The translations under genes and the position numbers were made by a program. The notes under the pieces were generated by a model. That model worked only from the letters and a program-made list of their open reading frames with translations. It was not told the origin of the DNA and did no database searches. From NCBI GenBank assembly GCA_002309715.1, contig DBXW01000001.1:62869-122248 (forward strand): a DNA stretch of 59,380 bases, given 5' to 3'. The first letter of the stretch is position 1, and every line of letters begins with the position of its first letter. This DNA comes from Candidatus Avelusimicrobium cornigerorum (lineage in GTDB: Bacteria > Elusimicrobiota > Elusimicrobia > Elusimicrobiales > Elusimicrobiaceae). Below are positions 34,765 to 42,865 of this stretch, in pieces.

Positions 34765-35124
34765 TTAGCGACCTCCCTTTTTTTCGTCGGTTACAATAAC
34801 CGTCAAGTGGCACATGCTCTTTTTATAAGGCATGGCGCGGCCTTGCGGGCCGGGCTGCACTCTTTTCAAGTGGCCACTGGGGCCCAAATTGGCAAAGGCT
34901 TCTTTAATAAACACTTTGCTAAAATCCAGCTTTTTGCCGGCTTTGACTTCTAAGTTAGCAGCTGCGCTGTGAAGCGTCTTGGCCACTAAATCAGCGGTAC
35001 GTTTGGCTACGAAAGGAAGTACATCTTCCGCCGCCTTTACGTTTTTACCGCGGATTTGGTCAAGCACTAAGTTCACCTTGCGGCTACCGAAGCGTTGAAA
35101 TTTTGCTTTTGCACAAGCTTCCAT
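34765..35124 (-). CDS. rplV: 50S ribosomal protein L22
   Basis: Encodes 119 residues. FGSRKVNLVLDQIRGKNV opens the globular domain, and LKRVQPGPQGRAMPYKKSMC is the tunnel-lining hairpin where macrolide-resistance changes occur in other bacteria; no insertion is visible. Confidence 0.96.
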   Translation of the reverse strand: MEACAKAKFQRFGSRKVNLVLDQIRGKNVKAAEDVLPFVAKRTADLVAKTLHSAAANLEVKAGKKLDFSKVFIKEAFANLGPSGHLKRVQPGPQGRAMPYKKSMCHLTVIVTDEKKGGR

Positions 35125-35140
35125 ATCAAATCCTCAACTC

Positions 35141-35425
35141 TTATTTTAAGGCGGTGGAATCTTTCGTCATACCACCGTGACCTTTGAACAAACGCGTGAA
35201 CGAAAATTCACCGAGTTTGTATCCTACCATACGTTCGGAAACGTAAATGGGAAGAAACTTGCGGCCATTATGTACCAAGAAAGTATGACCTACAAATTCC
35301 GGTACAATCGTGCAGGCTCTTGCCCACGTCTTGATAGGTTTCTTTTCATTGGAAGCGTTCATTGCTTGAACTTTTTCCAACAGGTTTAAATCCACAAACG
35401 GACCTTTTTTAGTTGATCTTCCCAT
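35141..35425 (-). CDS. rpsS: 30S ribosomal protein S19
   Basis: Encodes 94 residues. MGRSTKKGPFVDLNLLEKV, PEFVGHTFLVHNGRKFLPIY and KLGEFSFTR are universal. It lies in the 30S head with S13. Two nt after rplB. Confidence 0.97.
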   Translation of the reverse strand: MGRSTKKGPFVDLNLLEKVQAMNASNEKKPIKTWARACTIVPEFVGHTFLVHNGRKFLPIYVSERMVGYKLGEFSFTRLFKGHGGMTKDSTALK

Positions 35426-35427
35426 AA

Positions 35428-36267
35428 TTATTTAACCTTGTTTTTTCTTCTGTCGCTGACAATCATCCAACCAAAAGCCTTCTTGGTGGAGCGTGTCTTC
35501 AAACCGCGGGTTTGTTGGTTCCACGGAGAGCGCGGGATGTTTCCGCCTTTACCGTGACCGCGGCCACCACCCATCGGGTGATCTACCGCGTTCATGGCGC
35601 TACCGCGTACCGTCGGGCGCTGCCCGCGGTGGCGATTGCGGCCCGCGTTGCCGATGACGATATTACCGTGGTCAATGTTACCTACTTGACCGATAGTCGC
35701 ACAGCAATCGCTGGGCACTAAGCGGATTTCGCCTGACGGCATTTTGATATGGGCGTAGTCCGATTCTTTGGCCATAAGTTGCGCTTGGCTGCCGGCGCTG
35801 CGTGCAAGTTGCGCACCTTTGCCGACTTTAAGTTCAATCGCGTGGATAAAAGTACCTTCAGGAATGTTTTTAAGTGCAAGGCAGTTACCCACTTTAATAT
35901 CTGCGGCCGGGCCGGACATAAGTACGTCGCCCACTTTTACACCGAGCGGATGCAAGATATATCTCTTATCGCCGTCGGCATAGTTTAACAAGCAAATACG
36001 CGCGCTGCGGTTCGGATCGTATTCAATAGATACGACTTTGGCCGGCACGCCGTATTTTTCGCGCTTGAAATCAATTTGTCTATAGGCACGTCTGTGCCCG
36101 CCGCCAATATGGCGGACCATGATCATACCGGTGTTATTTCTTCCGCCGGTTTTGCGAAGACCTTTCGTTAAGCGCTTCTCGGGCGTGGTCTTGGTAATAT
36201 CGGAATAATCCGACACCGTGATCGTGCGGCGGGAAGGAGTGTAAGGTCTAAATGATTTAATAGGCAT
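35428..36267 (-). CDS. rplB: 50S ribosomal protein L2
   Basis: Encodes 279 residues. The peptidyl-transferase-proximal loop RGSAMNAVDHPMGGGRGHGK is intact, as is the start MPIKSFRPYTPSRRTITVSD. Essential for subunit joining and tRNA placement. Confidence 0.98.
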   Translation of the reverse strand: MPIKSFRPYTPSRRTITVSDYSDITKTTPEKRLTKGLRKTGGRNNTGMIMVRHIGGGHRRAYRQIDFKREKYGVPAKVVSIEYDPNRSARICLLNYADGDKRYILHPLGVKVGDVLMSGPAADIKVGNCLALKNIPEGTFIHAIELKVGKGAQLARSAGSQAQLMAKESDYAHIKMPSGEIRLVPSDCCATIGQVGNIDHGNIVIGNAGRNRHRGQRPTVRGSAMNAVDHPMGGGRGHGKGGNIPRSPWNQQTRGLKTRSTKKAFGWMIVSDRRKNKVK

Positions 36268-36287
36268 AGTTAGTAGTTCTCCTTATT

Positions 36288-36581
36288 CTACTTCGAAGCG
36301 GCTTCCACCATTTCGATTTTATCGCCTTCTTTCAAGGTAACGAACGCCTTTTTGTAATCAGGCCGTTTGCCTTCAAAGCGACCCATGCGATGGGTCTTAC
36401 CCGTGACGGAAATCGTGTTGATCTTGGTAACGGTTACGTTAAAGATCGTTTCCACCGCGGTTTTGATTTCACCTTTTGACGCGTTAGCGGCTACGATAAA
36501 GCCGTAGCGGTTGTGCGTGTCGCGTTCAATAAGGCTTTTTTCCGTTAAAAGCGGTTTTTTAATGGTAGTATAGGTGGTCAT
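36288..36581 (-). CDS. rplW: 50S ribosomal protein L23
   Basis: Encodes 97 residues. IKKPLLTEKSLIERDTHNRY and GKTHRMGRFEGKRPDYKKAF are typical; it is the docking site for trigger factor and SRP at the exit tunnel. Its ATG overlaps the rplD stop (TAATG). Confidence 0.97.
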   Translation of the reverse strand: MTTYTTIKKPLLTEKSLIERDTHNRYGFIVAANASKGEIKTAVETIFNVTVTKINTISVTGKTHRMGRFEGKRPDYKKAFVTLKEGDKIEMVEAASK

Positions 36582-37213
36582 TATTTGGCCTCCTTAACAA
36601 ACGTATTGCAGAGTTTCTCTACCGCGTCTTGCGTCAAGATGACTTTGGTGCTGTTGAGCACGACGTACGCATTGGCATCTTGCGGCATCAAGCGGGTTAA
36701 ACCGGCAATGTTGCGGCTGGCCAAAGCGGCATTTTCATCTGCAAAACTGTCCATAACTAACGGTTTGCGCCCGGCGGATAATACCTTCATCACTTGGGCA
36801 AAAGCGTTGGTTTTGGGTTCTTTGAGTTTCAAAGAATCTAATACCACCACATTACCTTCCGCCATTTTGGCAGACAAGGCCATCGCTAACGCCGCGCGGC
36901 GTTTGGCAACGGGCAAGTATTGGCGGTAGGAGTGCGGAGTCGGCCCGAAAGCGATACCGCCGTGGCGGAATTGCACGGCACGCAAAGAACCCTGACGGGC
37001 GCGGCCGGTGCCTTTCTGTTTCCACGGTTTTTTACCGGTACCGGAAACTTCGGCGCGGGTTTTGGTATCCGCGGTGCCGCGTCTTTGGTTGGCCAAAAAA
37101 GCGGTGACGACTTCGTGTAAGAAAGTAGGATTGGGTTTTACGCCGAACAAACTATCGGGCAAAATGCAGGTCCCTTTCTCTTTACCTTTGATATCTAAAA
37201 CTTTAGTTTCCAT
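36581..37213 (-). CDS. rplD: 50S ribosomal protein L4
   Basis: Encodes 210 residues. The extended tunnel loop KKPWKQKGTGRARQGSLRAV and FGPTPHSYRQ follow the family. L4 is the usual autogenous repressor of S10 operons. The start ATG 37213 is chosen because AAGGA lies 8 nt upstream; an in-frame TTG two codons earlier is not used. Confidence 0.97.
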   Translation of the reverse strand: METKVLDIKGKEKGTCILPDSLFGVKPNPTFLHEVVTAFLANQRRGTADTKTRAEVSGTGKKPWKQKGTGRARQGSLRAVQFRHGGIAFGPTPHSYRQYLPVAKRRAALAMALSAKMAEGNVVVLDSLKLKEPKTNAFAQVMKVLSAGRKPLVMDSFADENAALASRNIAGLTRLMPQDANAYVVLNSTKVILTQDAVEKLCNTFVKEAK

Positions 37214-37224
37214 GGTCAAAGTCC

Positions 37225-38016
37225 TTACTTCTTGTTAGCAGCCTTGGAAGCAGAAATCTTGGTCTGCTGAGGCGCCACATAGTGTTTTTTGTATTTGGAA
37301 GTTTCTAAGACGGAAACGATAGAGCCTTTGGCCCCCGGAACGGAACCTTTTAAGAATAAAAGTCCGTTTTCGTTATCTACCTTAATAACTTCAATTTTGG
37401 CTACCGTATGGGTGGTGGTGCCGTAATGGCCCGCCATGCGTTGGCCGGACAAAACTTTACCTAAAGAGCGGCGGGAGCCTAAAGACCCCGGAGCACGCGA
37501 GCGGTCCGATTGACCGTGCGAATCCGGTTGGCCCGCAAAGCCGTGGCGTTTCATCGCGCCGGCAAAGCCGTGCCCTTTAATTTTGCCCTGAACGTCCACA
37601 TAGTCGCCGGGTTTAAAGATTTTTTCGAGTGAAATGACTTGACCGATTTCAAAGCCGGCCACATCGGCAACACGGCATTCCTTCATGTGTTTGACCGGGG
37701 CCACGTTGGCTTTTTTGAAATACCCGAGTTCGGGTTTGTTCAGTTTGCTTTCCTTCACTTCGCCAAAACCCACGCAAACGGCGTTGTAGCCGTCTTTTTC
37801 TTGGGTTCTGACACGCACAACCTTGCACGGGCCCGCTTTTACAACGGATACACCATGCAGATTGCCTTTTTCATCAAAGAGTTGTGTCATGCCGATTTTT
37901 TCGCCGATTACAAAGCGGAAAGTTTCGGGAGCCTCTTTGACAGTTTCTGCTTTGGCCGGTTCAGCAACGGGGGTTGCCTCTTGGGCACCAGCAGCCTTGT
38001 TCATTTCTTCTGTCAT
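37225..38016 (-). CDS. rplC: 50S ribosomal protein L3 with extended termini
   Basis: Encodes 263 residues. The L3 core (about 32-245) includes IGEKIGMTQLFDEKGNLHGV and the peptidyl-transferase loop (HGQSDRSRAPGSLGSRRSLG, then GQRMAGHYG). The N-terminus is about 30 residues of Ala/Glu/Pro (AQEATPVAEPAKAETVKEAP) and the C-terminus a basic tail. An ATG four codons in is an alternative start. Confidence 0.96.
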   Translation of the reverse strand: MTEEMNKAAGAQEATPVAEPAKAETVKEAPETFRFVIGEKIGMTQLFDEKGNLHGVSVVKAGPCKVVRVRTQEKDGYNAVCVGFGEVKESKLNKPELGYFKKANVAPVKHMKECRVADVAGFEIGQVISLEKIFKPGDYVDVQGKIKGHGFAGAMKRHGFAGQPDSHGQSDRSRAPGSLGSRRSLGKVLSGQRMAGHYGTTTHTVAKIEVIKVDNENGLLFLKGSVPGAKGSIVSVLETSKYKKHYVAPQQTKISASKAANKK

Positions 38017-38034
38017 AGTTCTTGTCAGTTCCTA

Positions 38035-38379
38035 TTAGTTACTTTTAATGGCCACATCTACACCGGCGGGCAAATCTAATTTCATTAGTTCGTCCACGGT
38101 TTTAGAGGTGGGGCTTTTTAAGTCAATTAAGCGTTTATGAATGCGCATTTCAAATTGTTCTCTGCTCTTTTTATCGGTATGGGGAGAGCGAAGCACGGTG
38201 TACTTCTTAATCCGGACCGGTAACAAAACAGGACCCGCCACAATGGCGCCGGTTTTTTGCGCGGTTTCTACGATACGCGCAACAGAGGCGTCCAGCATGC
38301 GATGGTCATAAGAACGCAATTTAATGCGGATTCTTTCTTGGCCAATGTTATTGGCTTTTTTTGCTGTTTTTTCTGCCAT
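38035..38379 (-). CDS. rpsJ: 30S ribosomal protein S10
   Basis: Encodes 114 residues; S10 core from RIRIKLRSYDHRMLDASVAR with an 11-residue Lys/Ala N-terminal extension. First gene of the S10 operon, also a NusE-type antitermination factor in other bacteria. ATG 38379 has AAGGA upstream; a longer frame would begin inside the leader. Confidence 0.97.
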   Translation of the reverse strand: MAEKTAKKANNIGQERIRIKLRSYDHRMLDASVARIVETAQKTGAIVAGPVLLPVRIKKYTVLRSPHTDKKSREQFEMRIHKRLIDLKSPTSKTVDELMKLDLPAGVDVAIKSN

Positions 38380-38446
38380 TTTAGTTTTTCCTTCAGTATT
38401 TTTATACAAAATTTCTACAAATAATTTATCGGCAGAAAACCCCTTT

Positions 38447-38472
38447 CCGGTCCGCTTTCTCCGTCGGGCCGG
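38447..38472 (-). promoter_or_regulatory. hairpin in the rpsJ leader
   Basis: CCGGCCCG and CGGACCGG (minus strand) form an 8-bp stem with one mismatch, followed by GGGGTTTTC. It lies in a leader of about 125 nt between promoter and rpsJ, the place where S10 operons often carry L4-dependent attenuation. Confidence 0.4.
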
Positions 38473-38512
38473 TTAGGAATTTTTTGCCTTCCTGCTAATT
38501 TACGTACATTTT

Positions 38513-38521
38513 ATTATACCA
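38513..38521 (-). promoter_or_regulatory. rpsJ: extended -10 promoter of the S10 superoperon
   Basis: On the minus strand TGGTATAAT is a perfect extended -10. The -35 zone (TGCACA, 16 nt upstream) is weak. Transcription would begin near 38506 and give a leader of about 125 nt. Confidence 0.6.
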
Positions 38522-38609
38522 AATTAGCGGGCTTTGTGCACGCAGTTTTTAAGCGTTTTCACCCTTGCGCATCAAACGGCTTATGCACTAAAATCCTGAT
38601 AAGATATTG

Positions 38610-38615
38610 TATAAT
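38610..38615 (+). promoter_or_regulatory. -10 element of the ankyrin gene
   Basis: TATAAT preceded by TTG; the leader is about 27 nt and carries the AGAGGGG ribosome site before ATG 38649. It is divergent from the rpsJ promoter. Confidence 0.5.
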
Positions 38616-38648
38616 AAAAAGAAATTTTTGTAAAGAGGGGAATAGAAT

Positions 38649-39431
38649 ATGCAAAAGCTGCTTCTTAACTTAATATACCTCACCTTGCCCCATAAGCCGC
38701 GAAAAAAGATAAAAAAAGTTCCCACTTTAATAGAATTGTTTAGGGGTTTGGCATTGGCTCCTCTTGTAGTGACAGGTGCGCGCCAATTCTTTATCTTTCT
38801 TTCTGAAAATTATCGTTATTCCAAAGGGGAAAATCAGTTTGAAGATCGGCTTGCTTTATTCGCAATCGTTTGTATAATATTCCTTATTTGCAGTGTAAAA
38901 GAGTTTCCTAAAAAGGTTGTCCGCTGGGACCTGGTATGGTTTATCCTAATGTACGTACTGTTTTTTATGTGGGTGTTTACTTCCAAAGTACCCTGGGCCC
39001 CCTATCTGCTTGTAATACTTGGGATTGCGTGGATTGGTTCTTTTATAATGCTTTGGCGTAAATATCCCAAAAAGAAAAACGAAGCTGAAACTTTGGCTAT
39101 TTCCAAAGGAGGAATGATTCTACCCAAACTCGTAGTAGGCCCGGCAACTTCTAATAAAATCACCCCTTTATTGGGCGCCATACTTGCTAATGACGCGGAC
39201 CTCGTCCGTACCGCGCTGCAAGAACACCCGGAATACATTAACACCGCCTACGCCCCAAACGGCAATACGCCCTTGCACGTGGCGGCCTTAAACGGACAAA
39301 CCGAAATCGTCAAACTTTTGTTAGAACAACCGGGGCTTAATAAAACTCTTAAAAATAATGAAGGCAAAACCGCCGCCGATCTGGCGCAAGAAAAGAATTT
39401 TACGGAAATTATAACTTTACTAAGGAACTAA
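38649..39431 (+). CDS. membrane-anchored ankyrin-repeat protein
   Basis: Encodes 260 residues. Four hydrophobic segments (about 28-50, 68-84, 93-113, 117-137) form a membrane domain. From about residue 165 a cytosolic ankyrin domain follows: GNTPLHVAALNGQTEIVKLL is a canonical repeat, flanked by two partial ones. Ankyrins bind proteins; the partner is unknown. A clear paralogue is encoded at 56858-57625 with the same NTAYA-NGNTPLHVAALNGQ core but a different membrane part. Four nt before apt, so probably one transcript. Confidence 0.8.
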   Translation: MQKLLLNLIYLTLPHKPRKKIKKVPTLIELFRGLALAPLVVTGARQFFIFLSENYRYSKGENQFEDRLALFAIVCIIFLICSVKEFPKKVVRWDLVWFILMYVLFFMWVFTSKVPWAPYLLVILGIAWIGSFIMLWRKYPKKKNEAETLAISKGGMILPKLVVGPATSNKITPLLGAILANDADLVRTALQEHPEYINTAYAPNGNTPLHVAALNGQTEIVKLLLEQPGLNKTLKNNEGKTAADLAQEKNFTEIITLLRN

Positions 39432-39434
39432 ATT

Positions 39435-39974
39435 ATGACAAAACCCGCATTTCAACTTAATATCATAAAAGATTATCCCAAACCGGGCATCAATTTTATT
39501 GATATTAACCCTTTATTACAAAATCCGTCACAATATTCAGCCGCTATTGACGCGTTTTGCCAAACCATTAAAGAAGAACTCCGCGCCGGCACGCTAGATA
39601 AAACCGCTATTATTTCGCCGGAAGCGCGCGGGTTTATCTTCGGTGCGCCGGTGGCCCACGCGCTACACTTGCCGCTACTACTTATCCGTAAAGAAGGCAA
39701 AATCCCCAATAAACCTTACGCTTTCCGCATTACCAACGAATATACCTCTTACAATGTAGAAGTGGATACGGATTTGCTCAATAACTTTTCGCAATTTATC
39801 TATATTGATGATATTTTAGCCACCGGACAAACGTTGGCCTCTGTACGGACTGCGCTGAAAGCCAAAAACAAAAAAGTTGTTCTGGCGCTACATTTAACCG
39901 ACGTAGCCGCCCTGAAAAATTTGCGCGACGAAAACAAAAATCTGCAAGACTTACCCATCAAAAACATTTTATAG
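39435..39974 (+). CDS. apt: adenine phosphoribosyltransferase
   Basis: Encodes 179 residues of a type I PRTase. FQLNIIKDYPKPGINFIDIN, the ISPEARGFIFGAPVA motif and the PRPP site FIYIDDILATGQT match adenine salvage enzymes. It makes AMP from adenine and PRPP. It is placed between accessory genes and translated close behind the ankyrin gene. Confidence 0.88.
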   Translation: MTKPAFQLNIIKDYPKPGINFIDINPLLQNPSQYSAAIDAFCQTIKEELRAGTLDKTAIISPEARGFIFGAPVAHALHLPLLLIRKEGKIPNKPYAFRITNEYTSYNVEVDTDLLNNFSQFIYIDDILATGQTLASVRTALKAKNKKVVLALHLTDVAALKNLRDENKNLQDLPIKNIL

Positions 39975-40036
39975 GTTATTAAGGCCCATCTGTATAATAG
40001 GTCTTTTGACCGTTGCGCCCCCAAAATATAAAACCG

Positions 40037-40042
40037 TATAAT
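40037..40042 (+). promoter_or_regulatory. -10 element placed for a leaderless start
   Basis: TATAAT ends 5 nt before ATG 40048. The intervening AAGGT is too close to act as ribosome site for this ATG. Confidence 0.45.
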
Positions 40043-40047
40043 AAGGT

Positions 40048-41106
40048 ATGTCAAAAAATTATAAATCTATTTTATCCTTACTTGTTATAGTGGGGGTGCT
40101 TACGGCGTTACCCGCTAACGCCCAAATGCCCGGAAAAATCGTTAAAGCCGTAACTTCCGCCGTGGAAAAAGCCGCTGCGCGCGCCCAAATTACCTCGCAA
40201 GCAGATTTGGCCAAAAGCGTTTTTCGCGTTTTGCCTACCGGGGGAACAAGCACGCACGCCCTGTCCGGCTTTGTTTTCAAAACGACTTACCAAGGGAAGG
40301 AAGAAATTTTTGGCGCGATTGCCGCGCACACGTTACCTCCGGAATTATTCAGCCTACACCCCTCTGAAAAATTTACCGCGCGCATTAGCATAGACGGCCG
40401 AGAGGTGGATATCCCGGCTACCGTCGTTCAAGCGTCATCTCCGCACATGCTGGATGTAGCACTTGTAAAATTTAACCCGGCAGATGAAAAACTGCTTATC
40501 CCACTTACGTTGGCCGCTAACCAACCGGAAGTGGGGATGCCCCTACGCTCCGCCGGATTTGTATCAAAAAAATTAACGTCTTTAAAACACATTCACAAAC
40601 AAAATTCGCTTGTCTCTCTGCGTATTTCATTGGATAACCCGCGCGCCGAGCGGCCCGGCATGTGTGGCGGCCCGATTTTTAACCCGGCAGGAGAAGTGGT
40701 CGGTGTAATTACGGGAGATGAATTCGTGGAAGGGCGCCCCGATATCGGCTTTGCCACCCATGCTATGTATCTGCGCACGTTGGTAGAGGCCTATCACAAC
40801 AACGGGAAAGCCACCTTCCCGCTTATACTCGGAGAGCAGAAAATTTTGGATTTAAACGTGGACGAATATATTACCAGTGCCCTAGTATCAGACAAAGAAC
40901 ATAACCCCCTTTTCCACCGGAGTCTGATGCATAAATTCCCGTATAATTCTATTACGGAAAAACTACCGCAAGCCAGTTATATTTCCTTTTGGATTGACCG
41001 CGAGTATTGGAACGGCCATGCGCTATTGTATGTGGACAGGCCGGACAATTTTGTATTTTACGATTGGAAAGGAAGGAAAATCACCAAGCAACACCGGGAC
41101 TATTAA
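40048..41106 (+). CDS. secreted trypsin-fold (PA clan-like) protein with Cys at the nucleophile position
   Basis: Encodes 352 residues. Signal peptide 1-25 (cleavage after PANA). The trypsin-like core spans about 60-250: FGAIAAH (His94), MLDVALVKF (Asp136) and RPGMCGGPIFNPAGEVVGVI, where the usual GxSGGP serine is Cys206. A His-Asp-Cys triad would be that of a PA-clan cysteine protease; otherwise it may be an inactive binder. The last 100 residues form an extra domain of unknown type. A tandem paralogue follows 56 nt later. Exported location is inferred from the signal peptide. Confidence 0.72.
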   Translation: MSKNYKSILSLLVIVGVLTALPANAQMPGKIVKAVTSAVEKAAARAQITSQADLAKSVFRVLPTGGTSTHALSGFVFKTTYQGKEEIFGAIAAHTLPPELFSLHPSEKFTARISIDGREVDIPATVVQASSPHMLDVALVKFNPADEKLLIPLTLAANQPEVGMPLRSAGFVSKKLTSLKHIHKQNSLVSLRISLDNPRAERPGMCGGPIFNPAGEVVGVITGDEFVEGRPDIGFATHAMYLRTLVEAYHNNGKATFPLILGEQKILDLNVDEYITSALVSDKEHNPLFHRSLMHKFPYNSITEKLPQASYISFWIDREYWNGHALLYVDRPDNFVFYDWKGRKITKQHRDY

Positions 41107-41151
41107 CATCCGACCATGATTTTTCCTCCCGCTTAAAACGGGGGAAAATGA

Positions 41152-41157
41152 TAAAAT
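41152..41157 (+). promoter_or_regulatory. -10 element placed for a leaderless start
   Basis: TGATAAAAT (41149-41157) is an extended -10 whose hexamer ends 5 nt before ATG 41163. An 11-bp hairpin (41129-41156 region) lies just upstream and may terminate the previous gene. Confidence 0.45.
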
Positions 41158-41162
41158 AAATT

Positions 41163-42290
41163 ATGTCCAAAAATCATAAATCCATTTTATCACTGCTTTT
41201 TGTAATGGGATTACTTACGGCGTTACCCGCTAACGCCCAAACGCCCGGCAGAGTTTTTAAAGCAATGTCCGCTTTTGAAAAAATTACTGCCGCGATAGAA
41301 AAAGGGGCTCGCCGCTCGCAATTGATTGATCACTGCTCGCAATTGTCTCAAAAAGTGTTTGAGACTAACAAATTTCAAAGCAGTGTTTTTTGGGGCCGCC
41401 AACCTGGCCACATAGGATCTGACTTCGCCGGGTTTGTTTTTAAAACTACTTACGAGGGAAAGGAAGAAATTTTTGGTGCCATTGCCGCGCAATCCGCAAT
41501 CTCTAAAGAAACTGTTTGGCGGGAAAAGGAAGAAATTAAAAATTTTACCGCGCGCATTAATGTAAGCGGACACGAAGTAGATATCCCGGCTACCGTTGTG
41601 CAAACATCTTCACCCACTATGTTTGATATGGCACTTGTGAAATTTGCTCCGGAAGCCGAGAGATTTCTTTTTCCGCTTAAACTCTCCGACCAAATGCCGG
41701 CTCTGAACGCTCCGTTACGTTCTATCGGGTTTGATGGGGGCAAATTAACATTTGCTAATCACAAACACAGAGGTTTTTCCGCGCTCTCTTTACGGGTGTC
41801 TTTGGAAAACGGCCCAAGCAACTGGCCCGGTATGTGGGGCGGCCCGGTTCTAAACCCGGAAGGGGAAGTGGTTGGAATAAGGACTACTAAATACTATTTG
41901 GCCCCGCAAATCTTTCCTCGTTCCGCTTCACAGGAAATGAAAGATGAAGATATCGGCTTTGTTACTCACGCCCAATTCTTAAACACTTTGGTACATGCCT
42001 ATCATAATAACGGGAAAGCCACCTTCCCGCTTATACTCGGGAACGAGAAAATTTTGGACTTAAATGTTGACGCCAGCGTGACCAGCGTTGCATTGGTAAA
42101 CGAGAAAGGGAACACCATATGGAGTGATAATCATATTGCATATAGATTTCCTCGCGAGGCAATTGCCGATTTTCTCCCCCAAGCGCGCTATATTGAACTT
42201 TCTATCCAACCGGAAAGTTGGATTCCGCGTTTATATAACGTAACATACGATACTAAAACGCGAGAAATTATCCGTCAAGGGTGGGAATAA
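41163..42290 (+). CDS. secreted trypsin-fold paralogue lacking His and Ser
   Basis: Encodes 375 residues, closely related to the preceding protein (same signal peptide, FVFKTTYxGKEEIFGAIAA, EVDIPATVVQ). The triad is broken: His is Gln110, Asp155 is kept, and the nucleophile position reads WPGMWGGP with Trp225. It is therefore almost certainly not a protease and may bind the same ligand or regulate its sister. An additional 20-residue insertion lies before the core. The gene pair arose by tandem duplication. Confidence 0.7.
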   Translation: MSKNHKSILSLLFVMGLLTALPANAQTPGRVFKAMSAFEKITAAIEKGARRSQLIDHCSQLSQKVFETNKFQSSVFWGRQPGHIGSDFAGFVFKTTYEGKEEIFGAIAAQSAISKETVWREKEEIKNFTARINVSGHEVDIPATVVQTSSPTMFDMALVKFAPEAERFLFPLKLSDQMPALNAPLRSIGFDGGKLTFANHKHRGFSALSLRVSLENGPSNWPGMWGGPVLNPEGEVVGIRTTKYYLAPQIFPRSASQEMKDEDIGFVTHAQFLNTLVHAYHNNGKATFPLILGNEKILDLNVDASVTSVALVNEKGNTIWSDNHIAYRFPREAIADFLPQARYIELSIQPESWIPRLYNVTYDTKTREIIRQGWE

Positions 42291-42300
42291 GGAGTTTATT

Positions 42301-42669
42301 ATGAGCGTGGTATTAGGTTTATTGTTGTTATTATTGGGGTTAATTTGTGTTATTTTGTTGTTCCTGTGGCCGATTAACGTTGCCAAAAAGCGCCAGTTGG
42401 AAGAAAATATCATCAATGTTATTATTGTGTTATGTATCACAAGTCTGTTTCTTTTTGGTATTAGTTGGCTAGTGGCCTTAATTATGGCGTATGTATGGCC
42501 GACAAAAGCCGAAATGGAAACCCGCCGTGCACAGGAAAGGGAGTTTGTCGGCGGAAAGGACCAAGAAGCCCGCGATATTGATAAACTGACGCAACTGGCC
42601 GACCTTTACAAACAAGGTCTAATCACCCGCGAAGAATTTGACGCCAAAAAGAAACAACTTTTAGGGTAA
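42301..42669 (+). CDS. two-helix membrane protein with C-terminal SHOCT domain
   Basis: Encodes 122 residues. Membrane helices at about 3-24 and 38-62, a charged linker, then a SHOCT motif (IDKLTQLADLYKQGLITREE, ending KKKQLLG). SHOCT is an oligomerisation element of small membrane or secreted proteins. AAGGAG lies 7 nt before the ATG, 10 nt behind the PA-like gene, so it is likely co-transcribed with it. Confidence 0.7.
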   Translation: MSVVLGLLLLLLGLICVILLFLWPINVAKKRQLEENIINVIIVLCITSLFLFGISWLVALIMAYVWPTKAEMETRRAQEREFVGGKDQEARDIDKLTQLADLYKQGLITREEFDAKKKQLLG

Positions 42670-42812
42670 TGTAGATATAACGCCCCCGCCCATAAAATAG
42701 CCGTCTGCCGGACCGCACGAAGTGCGGCAAGTACGCAAGTGAAAGTCGGCGGGCAAGGACTTAAATTTGAGAAATTGTTGCCGGTAAAAAGCGCAACATA
42801 ACAACCGTCGTT

Positions 42813-42857
42813 TTACAACAAAAAACCCCGCCCGAATAGGCGGGGTTTTTGTTGTAA
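42813..42857. terminator. bidirectional terminator between SHOCT gene and fusA
   Basis: A perfect inverted repeat apart from one base (GGCGGGG stem bounded by A and T runs) works in both directions: ACCCCGCC-CGAATA-GGCGGGGT with flanking AAAAA and TTTTT. It closes the rplJ-fusA operon and the plus-strand island. Confidence 0.9.
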
Positions 42858-42865
42858 TCTTTATA

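Noticed and set aside
42670..42812. Structured RNA upstream of the fusA terminator
   Set aside because: Only a short CCGCAC/GTGCGG hairpin is clear; the rest shows no consistent pairing by eye.
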